Counted from the stretch's first letter, positions 36,566-44,650 are shown. The stretch is 53,001 bases of DNA from DATNIB01 sp035604685 (GCA_035604685.1 DATNIB010000032.1:1-53001); one strand, 5' to 3'. The notes: generated by a model from the sequence alone, not told the origin. Translations and numbers: made by a program.

Positions 36566-38400
36566 TCGACGGTGACCGTCTTCGCCAGGTTCCGCGGGCG
36601 GTCGACGTCGCGCCCGTGCAGCCGCGCGATCCGGTAGGCCAGGAGCTGCAGGGGCACCACGTCGATGACCGGGGCCAGCAGCTCGTCGACCTGGGGCACC
36701 CACAGCACGTGGTCGGCGGTCCTCTCGGCGTGCTCGTCGCCGTCGTTGGCGACGAGCACCACCGAGGCGCCCCGCGCCCGCACCTCTGCGATGTTGGACT
36801 GGAACTTCTCCCACAGCCGGTTCCGCGTGGAGACGCCGACCACGACCGTGCCCGGTTCGATGAGGGCGATCGGGCCGTGCTTGAGCTCGCCCGCCGGGTA
36901 GCCCTCGGCGTGCAGGTACGACAGCTCCTTCAGCTTGAGCGCCCCCTCGAGGGCCACCGGGAAGCCGACGCCTCGACCGAGGTAGAAGAAGTCGTGGGAT
37001 CCGGCCACGGCGGCCGCCACCTCGTCGACCTCCTTCACCCGGTCGAGGGCGTCGGTCAGGTGTCCGGGGAGCTCGTGCAGACGGGTCAGGACCGCGGCGA
37101 CCTCGGACGGGCGGAGCGTCCCGCGCGCCTGGGCGAAGGTCAGGGCCAGCAGCTCGAGCGCCACCACCTGAGCCACGAACGTCTTGGTGGCGGCAACGCA
37201 GACCTCGGGGCCGGCCCGCGTGTAGAGCGCGCCGTCGGACTCGCGGGCCATCGAGGAGTCGACCACGTTGGAGACGGCGAGCGTCCGCGCGCCGAGCCGA
37301 CGCGCCTCGCGCATCGCCATCAGCGTGTCGAGCGACTCGCCCGACTGGCTGACCCCGACCGCCAACGTCGCGCCGTCGAGCACGGGGTCCCGGTAGCGGA
37401 ACTCGCTGGCGATGTCGACCTCGGCCGGGATCCTCGCCCAACGCTCGATGGCGTACTTGGCGACCATGGCCGCGTGGTAGCTGCTCCCGCAGGCGACGAT
37501 GCAGATCTTCTCGACGGCCCGCAGGTCGGCATCGGTCATCCCGCCCTGGTCGAGCACGAGCGCGCCGCCCGGACCCCGCCGGTCGAGCAGCGTGTCGGCC
37601 ACCGCCTTGGGCTGCTCGCGGATCTCCTTGCTCATGAAGTCGTCGAAGCCGTCCTTCTGGGCCGCCGTGAGATCCCAGTCGACGCTGAGGGCGATGGGCT
37701 CGACCGGCTCGCCGTCGAGCGTCGACACGGCGAGCGACCCGGGCCCGAGCAGGGCCACCTGGTCGTCGGCCAGGGCGAAGAGCTGGCGGGTCCGGCCGAG
37801 CAGGGCCGGTATGTCCGATGCGAGCAGGGTGGCGCCGTCGGTCAGTCCGACGACGAGCGGGGTGTGGCGCCGGGCGGCCACGATGGACTCGGGCTCGTCG
37901 GCGGAGATGAGCGCGATGGAGAACGAGCCGCGCAGGACCTTCAGCACGGCGCGCACCGACTCGACCAGCGGCAAGCCGGCCGCCAGCTGCTCTTCGACCA
38001 GGTGGGCGACGACCTCGGTGTCGGTCTCCGACCGCATCGAGTGCCCGTCGGCGACCAGGCGCTCGGCGAGCTCGGTGTGGTTCTCGATGATCCCGTTGTG
38101 GATGATCGCCAGGCGCCCGGTGCAGTCGAGGTGGGGGTGGGCGTTCTCGGTCGACGGGCGGCCGTGGGTGGCCCACCGGGTGTGGCCGATGCCGGTCCGG
38201 CCGGCCGGCGCGTTGGCCGTGAGCGTGTCCAGCTCGGCCACCGAATGGGTCCCGACGGCGGCCCGCACCCGCCAGATGGACCCCGGCAGCACGACCGCCA
38301 CCCCGGCCGAGTCATAGCCGCGGTACTCGAGGTCGTGCAGGCCCTGGACGAGCACCGTCGACACGCCGTCCAGGCCGGTGGCACCGATGATGCCGCACAT
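36562..38400 (-). CDS. glmS: glutamine-fructose-6-phosphate aminotransferase
   Basis: A 612-residue enzyme that makes glucosamine-6-phosphate, the entry to amino-sugar and cell-wall synthesis. Cys2 in MCGIIGATG is the N-terminal glutaminase nucleophile. GHTRWATHG and HNGIIENH are glutaminase motifs. Two SIS sugar-isomerase domains follow (ACGSSYHA, SQSGESLDT), and the end DVDRPRNLAKTVTVE is invariant. The Met must be first so that Cys becomes residue 1, which fixes the start. No good Shine-Dalgarno is seen. The IS110 element's likely left end lies only 13 bases upstream of the start codon, so its expression may now depend on the element or on an internal start site. Confidence 0.97.
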   Translation of the reverse strand: MCGIIGATGLDGVSTVLVQGLHDLEYRGYDSAGVAVVLPGSIWRVRAAVGTHSVAELDTLTANAPAGRTGIGHTRWATHGRPSTENAHPHLDCTGRLAIIHNGIIENHTELAERLVADGHSMRSETDTEVVAHLVEEQLAAGLPLVESVRAVLKVLRGSFSIALISADEPESIVAARRHTPLVVGLTDGATLLASDIPALLGRTRQLFALADDQVALLGPGSLAVSTLDGEPVEPIALSVDWDLTAAQKDGFDDFMSKEIREQPKAVADTLLDRRGPGGALVLDQGGMTDADLRAVEKICIVACGSSYHAAMVAKYAIERWARIPAEVDIASEFRYRDPVLDGATLAVGVSQSGESLDTLMAMREARRLGARTLAVSNVVDSSMARESDGALYTRAGPEVCVAATKTFVAQVVALELLALTFAQARGTLRPSEVAAVLTRLHELPGHLTDALDRVKEVDEVAAAVAGSHDFFYLGRGVGFPVALEGALKLKELSYLHAEGYPAGELKHGPIALIEPGTVVVGVSTRNRLWEKFQSNIAEVRARGASVVLVANDGDEHAERTADHVLWVPQVDELLAPVIDVVPLQLLAYRIARLHGRDVDRPRNLAKTVTVE

Positions 38401-38488
38401 GGTCGAGAAGGCTACCAATGATGATCTTTGAGCCTCCCCATGGGGTCCACCGCTGGCCCAGTGGTCCTTCATAGGTTCGGGAGCACCG

Positions 38489-38600
38489 GGAACCGGTCGT
38501 TGGTCGGGCCCCGGCGGCACCACCAACGCGGCGCGCCCCGTTCCAAAGGGGGTGATGGTCCAGACAGCAGCAACTGTCCGAACCGCACCGTCACTCCTTT
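38489..38600 (+). ncRNA. Candidate IS110 bridge RNA core (two adjacent interrupted hairpins)
   Basis: Hairpin A (38489-38544): GGAAC pairs with GTTCC, then an internal loop, then CGTTGGT (38498-38504) pairs with ACCAACG (38522-38528) around a 17-nt loop. Hairpin B (38545-38600): AAAGG pairs with CCTTT, GTGA with TCAC, GGT with ACC, and GACAG with CTGTC around CAGCAA, with internal loops between. Each is 56 nt and they abut. They lie just upstream of the transposase gene, where IS110-group elements are known to encode a bridge RNA with a target loop and a donor loop. The structure was drawn by hand; the RNA ends and the guide bases are not assigned. Confidence 0.5.
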
Positions 38601-38643
38601 CCGGGACGGCCGTGCCACCCCTTGACCAAAAGGAGAAGAAGGG

Positions 38644-39687
38644 ATGGCCATGACCACCATAGAAGCTGTTCGTGCTGTGACCGGGGGAGTCGACACCCAC
38701 GGCGAGGTCCACGTGGCGGCTGCTCTCGACCCCGTGGGCGGGGTGCTCGGCACGGCGGCTTTCGATACCACCCCCGCCGGCTACCGCCAGCTGCTCGAGT
38801 GGCTGCGCGGCTTCGGCCCGGTCTCGACGGTGGGCGTGGAAGGCACCGGCGCCTACGGCTGCGGGCTGTCCCGCTTCTTGTGCCGCCAGGGGGTGGTCGT
38901 CGTCGAGGTCGATCGCCCCAACCGCCAGGTCCGGCGCAAGCAGGGCAAGTCCGACCCCCTCGACGCCGTCGAGGCGGCCCGGGCGGCCCTGTCCGGACGG
39001 GCCGGGGTGGCCAAGACCAAAGACGGTGCCGTCGAGGCCATCCGGGTGCTCGTCGTGACCCGACGCTCGGCCACCCAGGCCCGCGTCAAGGCGCTCGTCC
39101 AGATGCGGCACCTCATCTACACCGCTCCCGACCAGCTGCGCGAGCGCCTGAAGGGACTGAGCACCCCCCGGCTCGTCGTGGAAGCGGCAAGCCTTCGGGC
39201 CGGCCGCGCCCCCGACCCGGTCACGGCCGCCACCAAGACCGCCCTGCACTCGTTGGCCAGCCGGGTCCGCACCTTCGACAAGGAGATCCAGGCCATCGAC
39301 TCGCTGCTGGGTCCCCTGGTTGCCACCACGGCGGGCGAGCTGGTGGCCCTGACCGGCGTGGGCACGGTCGTGGCCGCCACCTTGTTGGTGGCCGCCGGGG
39401 ACAATCCCGAGCGTCTCTCGTCCGAAGCGGCCTGGGCACGTCTGTGCGGCGTGGCCCCGCTGCCGGCTTCTTCAGGCAAAGTGACCCGGCACCGCCTCGA
39501 CCGCGGCGGCAACCGCCAGGCCAACAGCGCCCTGTGGCGCATCGTGATCGTCCGGCTGACCTGTGACCCGAACACCCAGGCCTACGTCGAACGGCGCCTG
39601 AAAGAAGGCCGAACCAAACGGGAGGTCATTCGGATTTTGAAGCGCTACGTCGCTCGCGAGGTCTACCGACATCTGCCTCGCCGCTGA
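38644..39687 (+). CDS. IS110-family transposase (DEDD recombinase)
   Basis: A 347-residue recombinase. The N-terminal RuvC-like domain has the DEDD set: Asp17 in GGVDTH, Glu66 in VEGTGAYG, and Asp104 and Asp107 in KSDPLDAVEAAR. The C-terminal Transposase_20 domain has a helix-hairpin-helix (LTGVGTVVAATLL, about 236-249) and LPASSGKVTRHRLDRGGN with the candidate catalytic serine (Ser276 or Ser277). No frameshift or stop is present. The ATG at 38644 follows AAAGGAG; a second ATG two codons on is possible. It is read opposite to glmM and glmS. Confidence 0.93.
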   Translation: MAMTTIEAVRAVTGGVDTHGEVHVAAALDPVGGVLGTAAFDTTPAGYRQLLEWLRGFGPVSTVGVEGTGAYGCGLSRFLCRQGVVVVEVDRPNRQVRRKQGKSDPLDAVEAARAALSGRAGVAKTKDGAVEAIRVLVVTRRSATQARVKALVQMRHLIYTAPDQLRERLKGLSTPRLVVEAASLRAGRAPDPVTAATKTALHSLASRVRTFDKEIQAIDSLLGPLVATTAGELVALTGVGTVVAATLLVAAGDNPERLSSEAAWARLCGVAPLPASSGKVTRHRLDRGGNRQANSALWRIVIVRLTCDPNTQAYVERRLKEGRTKREVIRILKRYVAREVYRHLPRR

Positions 39688-39854
39688 TTCCCCGGGCCTG
39701 AAACCTGGCTCAGAGGCTACCTGTCGCTCCCTGGAGCTGACTTCCCACCGATCCGCCGGTCGAGGGCCCGGGCTCACCGAAGACTCCAAGACGCGTGGCT
39801 TGATAAGAGACTGCCCTCATCGGAGTGGCTCCTCATTGGTCCGCCCGTTGTCTT

Positions 39855-39886
39855 GGCAAATTGACATCAATAGGAGAATCAATGGG
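39855..39886. promoter_or_regulatory. AT-rich palindromic patch downstream of glmM
   Basis: In otherwise very GC-rich DNA, this 30-base patch contains the inverted repeat ATTGA-CA-TCAAT (39860-39871) and a second TCAAT at 39879-39883. It lies between the IS110 right end and the glmM stop. It could be the former glmS promoter/operator, now cut off by the element, or part of a transcript end. No clear -35/-10 pair is assigned. Confidence 0.25.
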
Positions 39887-39921
39887 GCGGGGGTGGCCCT
39901 CCCGTCGATGCGACCGGCGGC

Positions 39922-41271
39922 CTAGCGCCCGTTGCCGAGCGAGCCCTCGACCGCGTCGCGGAGCCGCTGGGCCGCCTGGGCGGCCTCGACCTCGGTAGCG
40001 GCCTCCACCATGACCCGCACCAGCGGCTCGGTGCCGCTGGCCCGGAGCACCACCCGTCCCCGTTCCCCGAGCGCCGCCTCGACCTCGGCGACCGCCTGCC
40101 AGACGGCGTCGGCGCCGGCCAGCCGGTCGGGTCGGTCCACCTCCACGTTCACGAGGAGCTGGGGCACCCGTTCGATGAGGCCGTGCGCCAGGTCGGCCAG
40201 CGGCCGCCCGCTCCGCTGGACGAGGTCCACCAGGGACAGGCCGGTCAGGATGCCGTCGCCGGTGGTCGCCAGATGGCGGAAGACGATGTGTCCGGACGGC
40301 TCGCCGCCGAGGGTGAGCGCCTCGGCGTCGAGCGCGGTCAGCACCGACCGGTCACCCACCGGGGTCTCGCGCACGCCGATCCCCCGGGCCGCCATCGCCA
40401 GGTGGAAGCCGAGGTTCGTCATCACCGTGACGACGACTGCATTTCCGGGCAACTGGCCGCGTTCGGCCAGGTCCAGCGCGAACAGGGCGAGGAGCACGTC
40501 GCCGTCGACCACGGCCCCCGTGTGATCCACGGCGAGCAAGCGGTCGGCGTCGCCGTCGACGGCGAGGCCGAGGTCGGCACCGGTCTCCACCACCTTGGCC
40601 GCCAACGTCGAGGGGTTGGTCGAGCCACAGCCTGCGTTGATGTTGGTCCCGTCGGGCGTGACGGCCAGCGGGCTGAGCGACGCGCCGAGCGACGAGAACA
40701 CCGCCGGCCCCACCTCGAAGGCGGCGCCATTGGCGCAGTCGAGCACGACGCGCATGCCGTCGAACCGACGCTCCCCGAGCGCGGTGCACAGGCGCGCCAC
40801 GTACTCGTCCCTCGCGCCCGCATCGCCCGAGAGGGTGCCGATCGCAGCACCGGTCGGTCCGACGCGGCTCTGCGAATCGACGAGCACGTGGTCCAGTTCC
40901 GCCTCGATGGCCTCCTCCGTCTGCGGTTGCAGCTTGCCGCCCGAGGCAAACAGCTTGATGCCGTTGTCCTCGAAGGGGTTGTGGGAGGCCGAGACCACCG
41001 CGGCCGGGAGGCCACGCACCTCGGAGAGGAAGGCGAGCGCGGGCGTGGGCAGGACGCCGACGTCGACCACGTCGGCCCCCTCGGAGGCCGCGCCGGCCGA
41101 GAAGGCGGCCTGGAGCAATGGGCCGGACTGGCGCGTGTCGCGTCCGATGAGAAAGGCGGGCGCCGACAGCACCCTCGCCGCGGCTCGGCCGAGACCGAGG
41201 GCCAGCTCGACCGTGAGTTCGGAGTTGGCGATGCCTCGTATGCCGTCGGTGCCGAAGCGTGCTCGGGACAA
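39922..41271 (-). CDS. glmM: phosphoglucosamine mutase
   Basis: A 449-residue enzyme converting glucosamine-6-phosphate to glucosamine-1-phosphate, the step after GlmS. It starts FGTDGIRG. Catalytic Ser96 lies in SASHNPFEDNG, the Mg loop is VDGDADR, and sugar recognition is GEPSGH. The phosphate loop RASGTEPLVRVM closes the protein. The start codon is TTG at 41271, five bases after the rpsI stop codon; no ATG/GTG alternative precedes FGTDG. It is co-directional and nearly contiguous with rplM-rpsI. Confidence 0.95.
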   Translation of the reverse strand: MSRARFGTDGIRGIANSELTVELALGLGRAAARVLSAPAFLIGRDTRQSGPLLQAAFSAGAASEGADVVDVGVLPTPALAFLSEVRGLPAAVVSASHNPFEDNGIKLFASGGKLQPQTEEAIEAELDHVLVDSQSRVGPTGAAIGTLSGDAGARDEYVARLCTALGERRFDGMRVVLDCANGAAFEVGPAVFSSLGASLSPLAVTPDGTNINAGCGSTNPSTLAAKVVETGADLGLAVDGDADRLLAVDHTGAVVDGDVLLALFALDLAERGQLPGNAVVVTVMTNLGFHLAMAARGIGVRETPVGDRSVLTALDAEALTLGGEPSGHIVFRHLATTGDGILTGLSLVDLVQRSGRPLADLAHGLIERVPQLLVNVEVDRPDRLAGADAVWQAVAEVEAALGERGRVVLRASGTEPLVRVMVEAATEVEAAQAAQRLRDAVEGSLGNGR

Positions 41272-41275
41272 CGAG

Positions 41276-41668
41276 CTATCGCTTCGAGTACTGCGGGGCC
41301 TTGCGTGCCTTCTTCAGGCCGTACTTCTTGGACTCCTTCTCACGGGCGTTGCGCGTGAGGAAGCCGGCCCGCTTCAGTGCGGCTCGGAGCTCGGGATCGA
41401 GGCCGCACAGGCTGCGGGCGATGCCCAGCCGCAGGGCGTTGGCCTGGCCCGAGACCCCGCCGCCGTCGATGGTGGCGTCGATGTCGTAGGACTCGGCGGT
41501 GTTGGTCAGGCGCAGCGGGTCGGTCACCACCATGCGGTGGGTGGCCGAGGTGAAGTACTCCTCGAAGGCCCGCCGGTTGATGGTGATCTTGCCGTCGCCG
41601 GGCCGGAAACGGACCCGGGCCACGGCCTGCTTGCGACGACCGGTGGTCTGGGTCAGCGGGACGGGCAT
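41276..41668 (-). CDS. rpsI: 30S ribosomal protein uS9
   Basis: A 130-residue S9. The body shows TGRRKQAVARVRF and the central GGGVSGQANALRLGIARSL, with the invariant basic tail KKARKAPQYSKR that reaches into the P site of the small subunit. It is ten bases behind rplM, the standard rplM-rpsI pair. Confidence 0.97.
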   Translation of the reverse strand: MPVPLTQTTGRRKQAVARVRFRPGDGKITINRRAFEEYFTSATHRMVVTDPLRLTNTAESYDIDATIDGGGVSGQANALRLGIARSLCGLDPELRAALKRAGFLTRNAREKESKKYGLKKARKAPQYSKR

Positions 41669-41678
41669 CGCGGTCCTC

Positions 41679-42131
41679 TCAGCGGGGGTTCCGGCGCGCG
41701 CCGGGGATCTCGAGCACGCTCGGCTGCTGGGCCTCGTGCGGATGGTCGGGACCGGCGTAGACCTTGAGCTTGGCCAGCTGTTGGCGCCCCAGCGTGTTCT
41801 TGGGCAGCATCCCGCGCACCGCCCGCCGCACGACCTCGGTCGGCCGCTCCTCCAGCAGCGAGGCGTAGCTGCGCTGCTTCAGACCGCCCGGGTAGCCCGA
41901 GTGGCGGTAGGCCTGCTTGGCCTCGGCCTTGTCGGCCGTCATCACGATCTTGTCGGCGTTCACCACGACCACGTGGTCACCGGTGTCGGCGTGGGGGGCG
42001 AAGAAGGGCTGGTGCTTGCCGCGCAGGATGCGGGCCACCTCGGTGGCCAGGCGCCCGAGCACCAGGCCCTCGGCGTCGACGACGTGCCAGGCGGGATCGC
42101 GCTCGCTCGCCTTCGGCATGTAGGTACGCAC
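41679..42131 (-). CDS. rplM: 50S ribosomal protein uL13
   Basis: A 150-residue L13. WHVVDAEGLVLGRLATEVARIL, HVVVVNADKIV and VRGMLPKNTLGRQQL are family signatures. The GTG at 42131 follows AAGGAA and gives the usual beginning (RTYMPKASE); longer upstream frames run through the leader hairpin and promoter. It begins the rplM-rpsI-glmM transcript. Confidence 0.96.
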   Translation of the reverse strand: MRTYMPKASERDPAWHVVDAEGLVLGRLATEVARILRGKHQPFFAPHADTGDHVVVVNADKIVMTADKAEAKQAYRHSGYPGGLKQRSYASLLEERPTEVVRRAVRGMLPKNTLGRQQLAKLKVYAGPDHPHEAQQPSVLEIPGARRNPR

Positions 42132-42201
42132 AGACAGGTTCCTTCGCAACGGTCCGACTCCCGCCCACCGGGCGATCGGCGGCCCGTGGCAGGTTTCCGG
42201 A

Positions 42202-42222
42202 GGCCCGCGCTGGACGCGGGCC
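42202..42222 (-). promoter_or_regulatory. Hairpin in the rplM-rpsI leader
   Basis: GGCCCGCG and CGCGGGCC form a perfect 8-bp stem with a CTGGA loop, about 70 bases upstream of the rplM start and close behind the -10 box. rplM-rpsI leaders in other bacteria can bind L13 or L13-like regulators; whether this one does is unknown. It could also be an attenuator or a stabilising 5' structure. Confidence 0.45.
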
Positions 42223-42230
42223 GACCTGAC

Positions 42231-42260
42231 AGGATACGGCCCCCGGACCCCCGGCGGCAA
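42231..42260 (-). promoter_or_regulatory. Likely sigma-A promoter of rplM-rpsI-glmM
   Basis: On the leftward strand TTGCCG (42255-42260) and TATCCT (42231-42236) are 18 bases apart, in the 137-base gap between truA and rplM. This is the best -35/-10 pair in the gap and places the leader hairpin just after the expected start site. Confidence 0.55.
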
Positions 42261-42268
42261 CCCACCCC

Positions 42269-43255
42269 TCAGGGGCCGTAGGCGACGGCGACCAGGCACA
42301 GGCCCTCGGGGGGCGCCGGCCGGGGGGCGCCGGCCCGATCGGCCGAACGGAGCCGGGCCACGGTCGATGCCACGTTCCCCTCGCCGCGACCCACCTCGAC
42401 CAGGAGGGCCACGATGGACCGCACCATCTGGTGGCAGAACGACCCGGCCTCGATCTCGAAGCGGAGCAGCCGGCCGGGCGGCCGGTCCGCGCCCCTCGGC
42501 CAGGGCTCGAACTCGTCCGCGACCGGGACGAGCGTCCAGCCGGCCCGGGTCACGCGCCGGACGATCGGGCTCCCGGCCGCGCTCCCCGGGGGGCGCCGGC
42601 AGAAGGCCCCGAAGTCGTGCTCCCCCACCAGCGCGTCGGTGGCCGCGGCCATCGCCCGAAGGTCGAGCGGATGCTCGACGTGCCAGGCGACCCCCGCGAG
42701 CAGGGGGTCGGGGGCCGGCGCGTTCCAGACCAGATAGCGGTACCGACGGGCGGTGGCCGAGCGCCGGGCGTCGAAGCCGTCGGGCGCGGGTTCGGCGGCC
42801 CGGACCACCACCGCGGGCGCCAGCTGGCGGTTGACGGCGGCGATCAGGTCGGCACCGGCCATCGTCCGGGTCGTACCGCCCCGCCGGATGGTCGGGAGCG
42901 GGGCCGGCAGGTCCACGTGCACCACCTGGCCGGCCGCGTGCACGCCGGCGTCGGTCCGACCGGCGCAGGTGATCACGAGCGCCTCGGAGGCCCGCGTGAC
43001 CCGGGTGAGCGCCCCGCTCAGCGCGCCCGCCACCGTGGCCGCGCCCGGTTGGGCGGCGAACCCGCGGAACCCGCGGCCGTCGTAGGCCACGAGCAACCGC
43101 CAGCGCTGCGTGTCGGCCGGCTGGCTCTCGGCCGACTCGGCGCGGTCAACCTCGGCTGGGGCCTTGGCCGCCCCGGCCCGAGCGGGTGGGACCTTGGCCG
43201 GGGCCCGCCGAGTCGGGGCGGCGGCCTGGACGGGGCGCGTCGAGCGAACCGGCAT
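42269..43255 (-). CDS. truA: tRNA pseudouridine(38-40) synthase
   Basis: A 328-residue enzyme modifying the anticodon stem-loop. Catalytic Asp102 lies in CAGRTDAGVHA. LLVAYDGRGFRGFAAQPG starts the fold, and FCHQMVRSIVALLVEVGRG is the C-terminal signature. About 48 Ala/Pro/Arg/Glu-rich residues precede the domain and look disordered; a later start is possible but no good internal one is evident. It lies 51 bases behind rplQ. Confidence 0.92.
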   Translation of the reverse strand: MPVRSTRPVQAAAPTRRAPAKVPPARAGAAKAPAEVDRAESAESQPADTQRWRLLVAYDGRGFRGFAAQPGAATVAGALSGALTRVTRASEALVITCAGRTDAGVHAAGQVVHVDLPAPLPTIRRGGTTRTMAGADLIAAVNRQLAPAVVVRAAEPAPDGFDARRSATARRYRYLVWNAPAPDPLLAGVAWHVEHPLDLRAMAAATDALVGEHDFGAFCRRPPGSAAGSPIVRRVTRAGWTLVPVADEFEPWPRGADRPPGRLLRFEIEAGSFCHQMVRSIVALLVEVGRGEGNVASTVARLRSADRAGAPRPAPPEGLCLVAVAYGP

Positions 43256-43306
43256 GCTCAGGCAGCGGTGATCCCCGGCGCGCTCACGCGGTCGGGGCGG
43301 CGGCGG

Positions 43307-43660
43307 TCAGACCAGCTCGACGCGCGCCATCGGCGCGTTGTCCCCCGGACGGGGGCCGAGCTTCAAGATGCGGACGTAGCCACCCGGACGGCTGGCGTAG
43401 CGGGGTGCGATGTCGGTGAAGAGCTTCGTCGTCATGTCCTTGTCCCGCAGCAGTGCGAGGACCCGGCGCTGCTGGTGCAGGCCGCCCCGGCGGGCGGCGG
43501 TGATGCACTTCTCCGCCACCGGCCGCATGGCCTTGGCCCGGGACTCGGTGGTGACGAGGGACTCGGCGGCGAACAGCGACGCCACCAGGTTGCCCAACAT
43601 CGCCTTCTGGTGCGCGGCGTCGCCACCCAGCCGGCGGCCCCGCTTCGGTGTGCCCTGCAT
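43307..43660 (-). CDS. rplQ: 50S ribosomal protein bL17
   Basis: A 117-residue L17. LGGDAAHQKAMLGNLVASL matches the conserved N-terminal helix, followed by ITTESRAK-like VTTESRAKAMRPVAEK and the ending RILKLGPRPGDNAPMARVEL. Compact, without C-terminal extension. It is 13 bases behind rpoA, closing the alpha operon. Confidence 0.97.
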   Translation of the reverse strand: MQGTPKRGRRLGGDAAHQKAMLGNLVASLFAAESLVTTESRAKAMRPVAEKCITAARRGGLHQQRRVLALLRDKDMTTKLFTDIAPRYASRPGGYVRILKLGPRPGDNAPMARVELV

Positions 43661-43673
43661 GGCCGATCGTCTC

Positions 43674-44612
43674 TCAGTCCTTGGTCCGCAGCGAGAGGCC
43701 GCGCTCGTCGAGCCGCTGGATGACCTCGTCGAGCGACTTCTGCCCGAAGTTGGTGATGCCGAGCAGGTCGTCGAGGGTCTTGTCCACCAGCTCGCCGATC
43801 GTGTTGATCTGGGCTCGCTTGAGGCAGTTGCGGGGGCGCTCGGAGAGGTCGAGCTCTTCGATGCGCAGGTCGAGGTCGGGCGAGCCGCTGGTGGCGGTGC
43901 CGGTCTCGCCGAGCTCGAGGCCCCGCGGTGCCTCTTCGAGGTCGGCCACCAGGCCGACCAGGGTCCGCAGGGTGTCGCCGGCCGAGGCCAGCGCCTCGCG
44001 GGGGTTGAGCGAGCCGTCCGTCTCGATGTCGAGCACGAGGCGGTCGAAGTCGGTCGACTGCTCCACCCGGACCGGCTCCACCTCGAAGGTGACCCGGCGG
44101 ACGGGGGAGAAGATGGAGTCGACGGGGATGACCCCGATGGTCGACGACTTCTTGTTGCGGTCCGCCGAGACGTAGCCGCGGCCGCGCTCGACTGTCACGT
44201 CGAGCGCCAGGCGCCCCTTGGCGTTGAGCGTCGCGATGTGCAGGTCGGGGTTCAGGATCTCCACGTCGGCCGTCGCCTGCAGGTCGGCCGCGGTGGCCTC
44301 ACCGGGACCCCGCTTGTCGAAACGCAGTGTCACGGGCTCGTCGGACTCCACCCGCACCAGGAGGTCCTTGAAATTCAAGATGATGTCCGTCACGTCTTCC
44401 TTGACGCCGGTGAGCGTCGTGAACTCGTGGAGGGCCTCGTCGAAGCGGACCTGGGTCACCGCCGCGCCGGGGATCGACGAGAGCAACGTCCGGCGCAGCG
44501 AGTTGCCGAGCGTGTGGCCGAAGCCGGGGTCGAGCGGGCCCACGGCGAACCGCTGGCGGTTGTCGTGCTCCTCGTCGACGGCCTCGACGGTGGGGCGCTG
44601 GATGATGAGCAT
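43674..44612 (-). CDS. rpoA: DNA-directed RNA polymerase alpha subunit
   Basis: A 312-residue alpha subunit. The N-terminal assembly domain contains PLDPGFGHTLGNSLRRTLLSS (first part) and the FEVEPVRVEQSTDFDRLVLDIETDG region. After a linker, the C-terminal domain (about 240-305) has LDLSERPRNCLKRAQINTIGELV, which binds UP-element DNA and activators. It begins at an ATG behind AGAGGAG. A hairpin lies in the gap from rpsD. Confidence 0.98.
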   Translation of the reverse strand: MLIIQRPTVEAVDEEHDNRQRFAVGPLDPGFGHTLGNSLRRTLLSSIPGAAVTQVRFDEALHEFTTLTGVKEDVTDIILNFKDLLVRVESDEPVTLRFDKRGPGEATAADLQATADVEILNPDLHIATLNAKGRLALDVTVERGRGYVSADRNKKSSTIGVIPVDSIFSPVRRVTFEVEPVRVEQSTDFDRLVLDIETDGSLNPREALASAGDTLRTLVGLVADLEEAPRGLELGETGTATSGSPDLDLRIEELDLSERPRNCLKRAQINTIGELVDKTLDDLLGITNFGQKSLDEVIQRLDERGLSLRTKD

Positions 44613-44650
44613 CGATGGGGCTCCTCTGGATCAATCTCTGGTCTGGTCCG

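Larger units (their letters stand above)
38414..39840 (+). mobile_element. IS110-family insertion sequence between glmM and glmS
   Basis: One transposase gene is flanked by about 230 bases (left) and 150 bases (right) of non-coding DNA, all wedged between two core genes. Imperfect terminal inverted repeats of 13 bases (11 matching) are seen: ACCAATGATGATC at 38414-38426 and the reverse complement of ACCAATGAGGAGC at 39828-39840. I see no target duplication, as expected for IS110 elements, which insert by strand exchange at a 2-bp core. The exact edges are uncertain, since many family members lack inverted repeats. Orientation is opposite to the flanking genes. The element looks intact. Confidence 0.65.

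Noticed and set aside
38436..38445. CCCCATGGGG palindrome near the IS110 left end as the true element terminus
   Set aside because: There is no matching sequence at the right end; the ACCAATGA repeat pair is better supported.
38401..38488. glmS ribozyme or other riboswitch upstream of glmS
   Set aside because: The space is occupied by the IS110 left end, the structure is on the opposite strand relative to glmS, and glmS ribozymes are typical of Firmicutes.
39882..39960. GGAG followed by ATG just before the glmM end, possible rightward start
   Set aside because: The frame runs antisense into glmM with no recognisable protein, so the site is probably chance.
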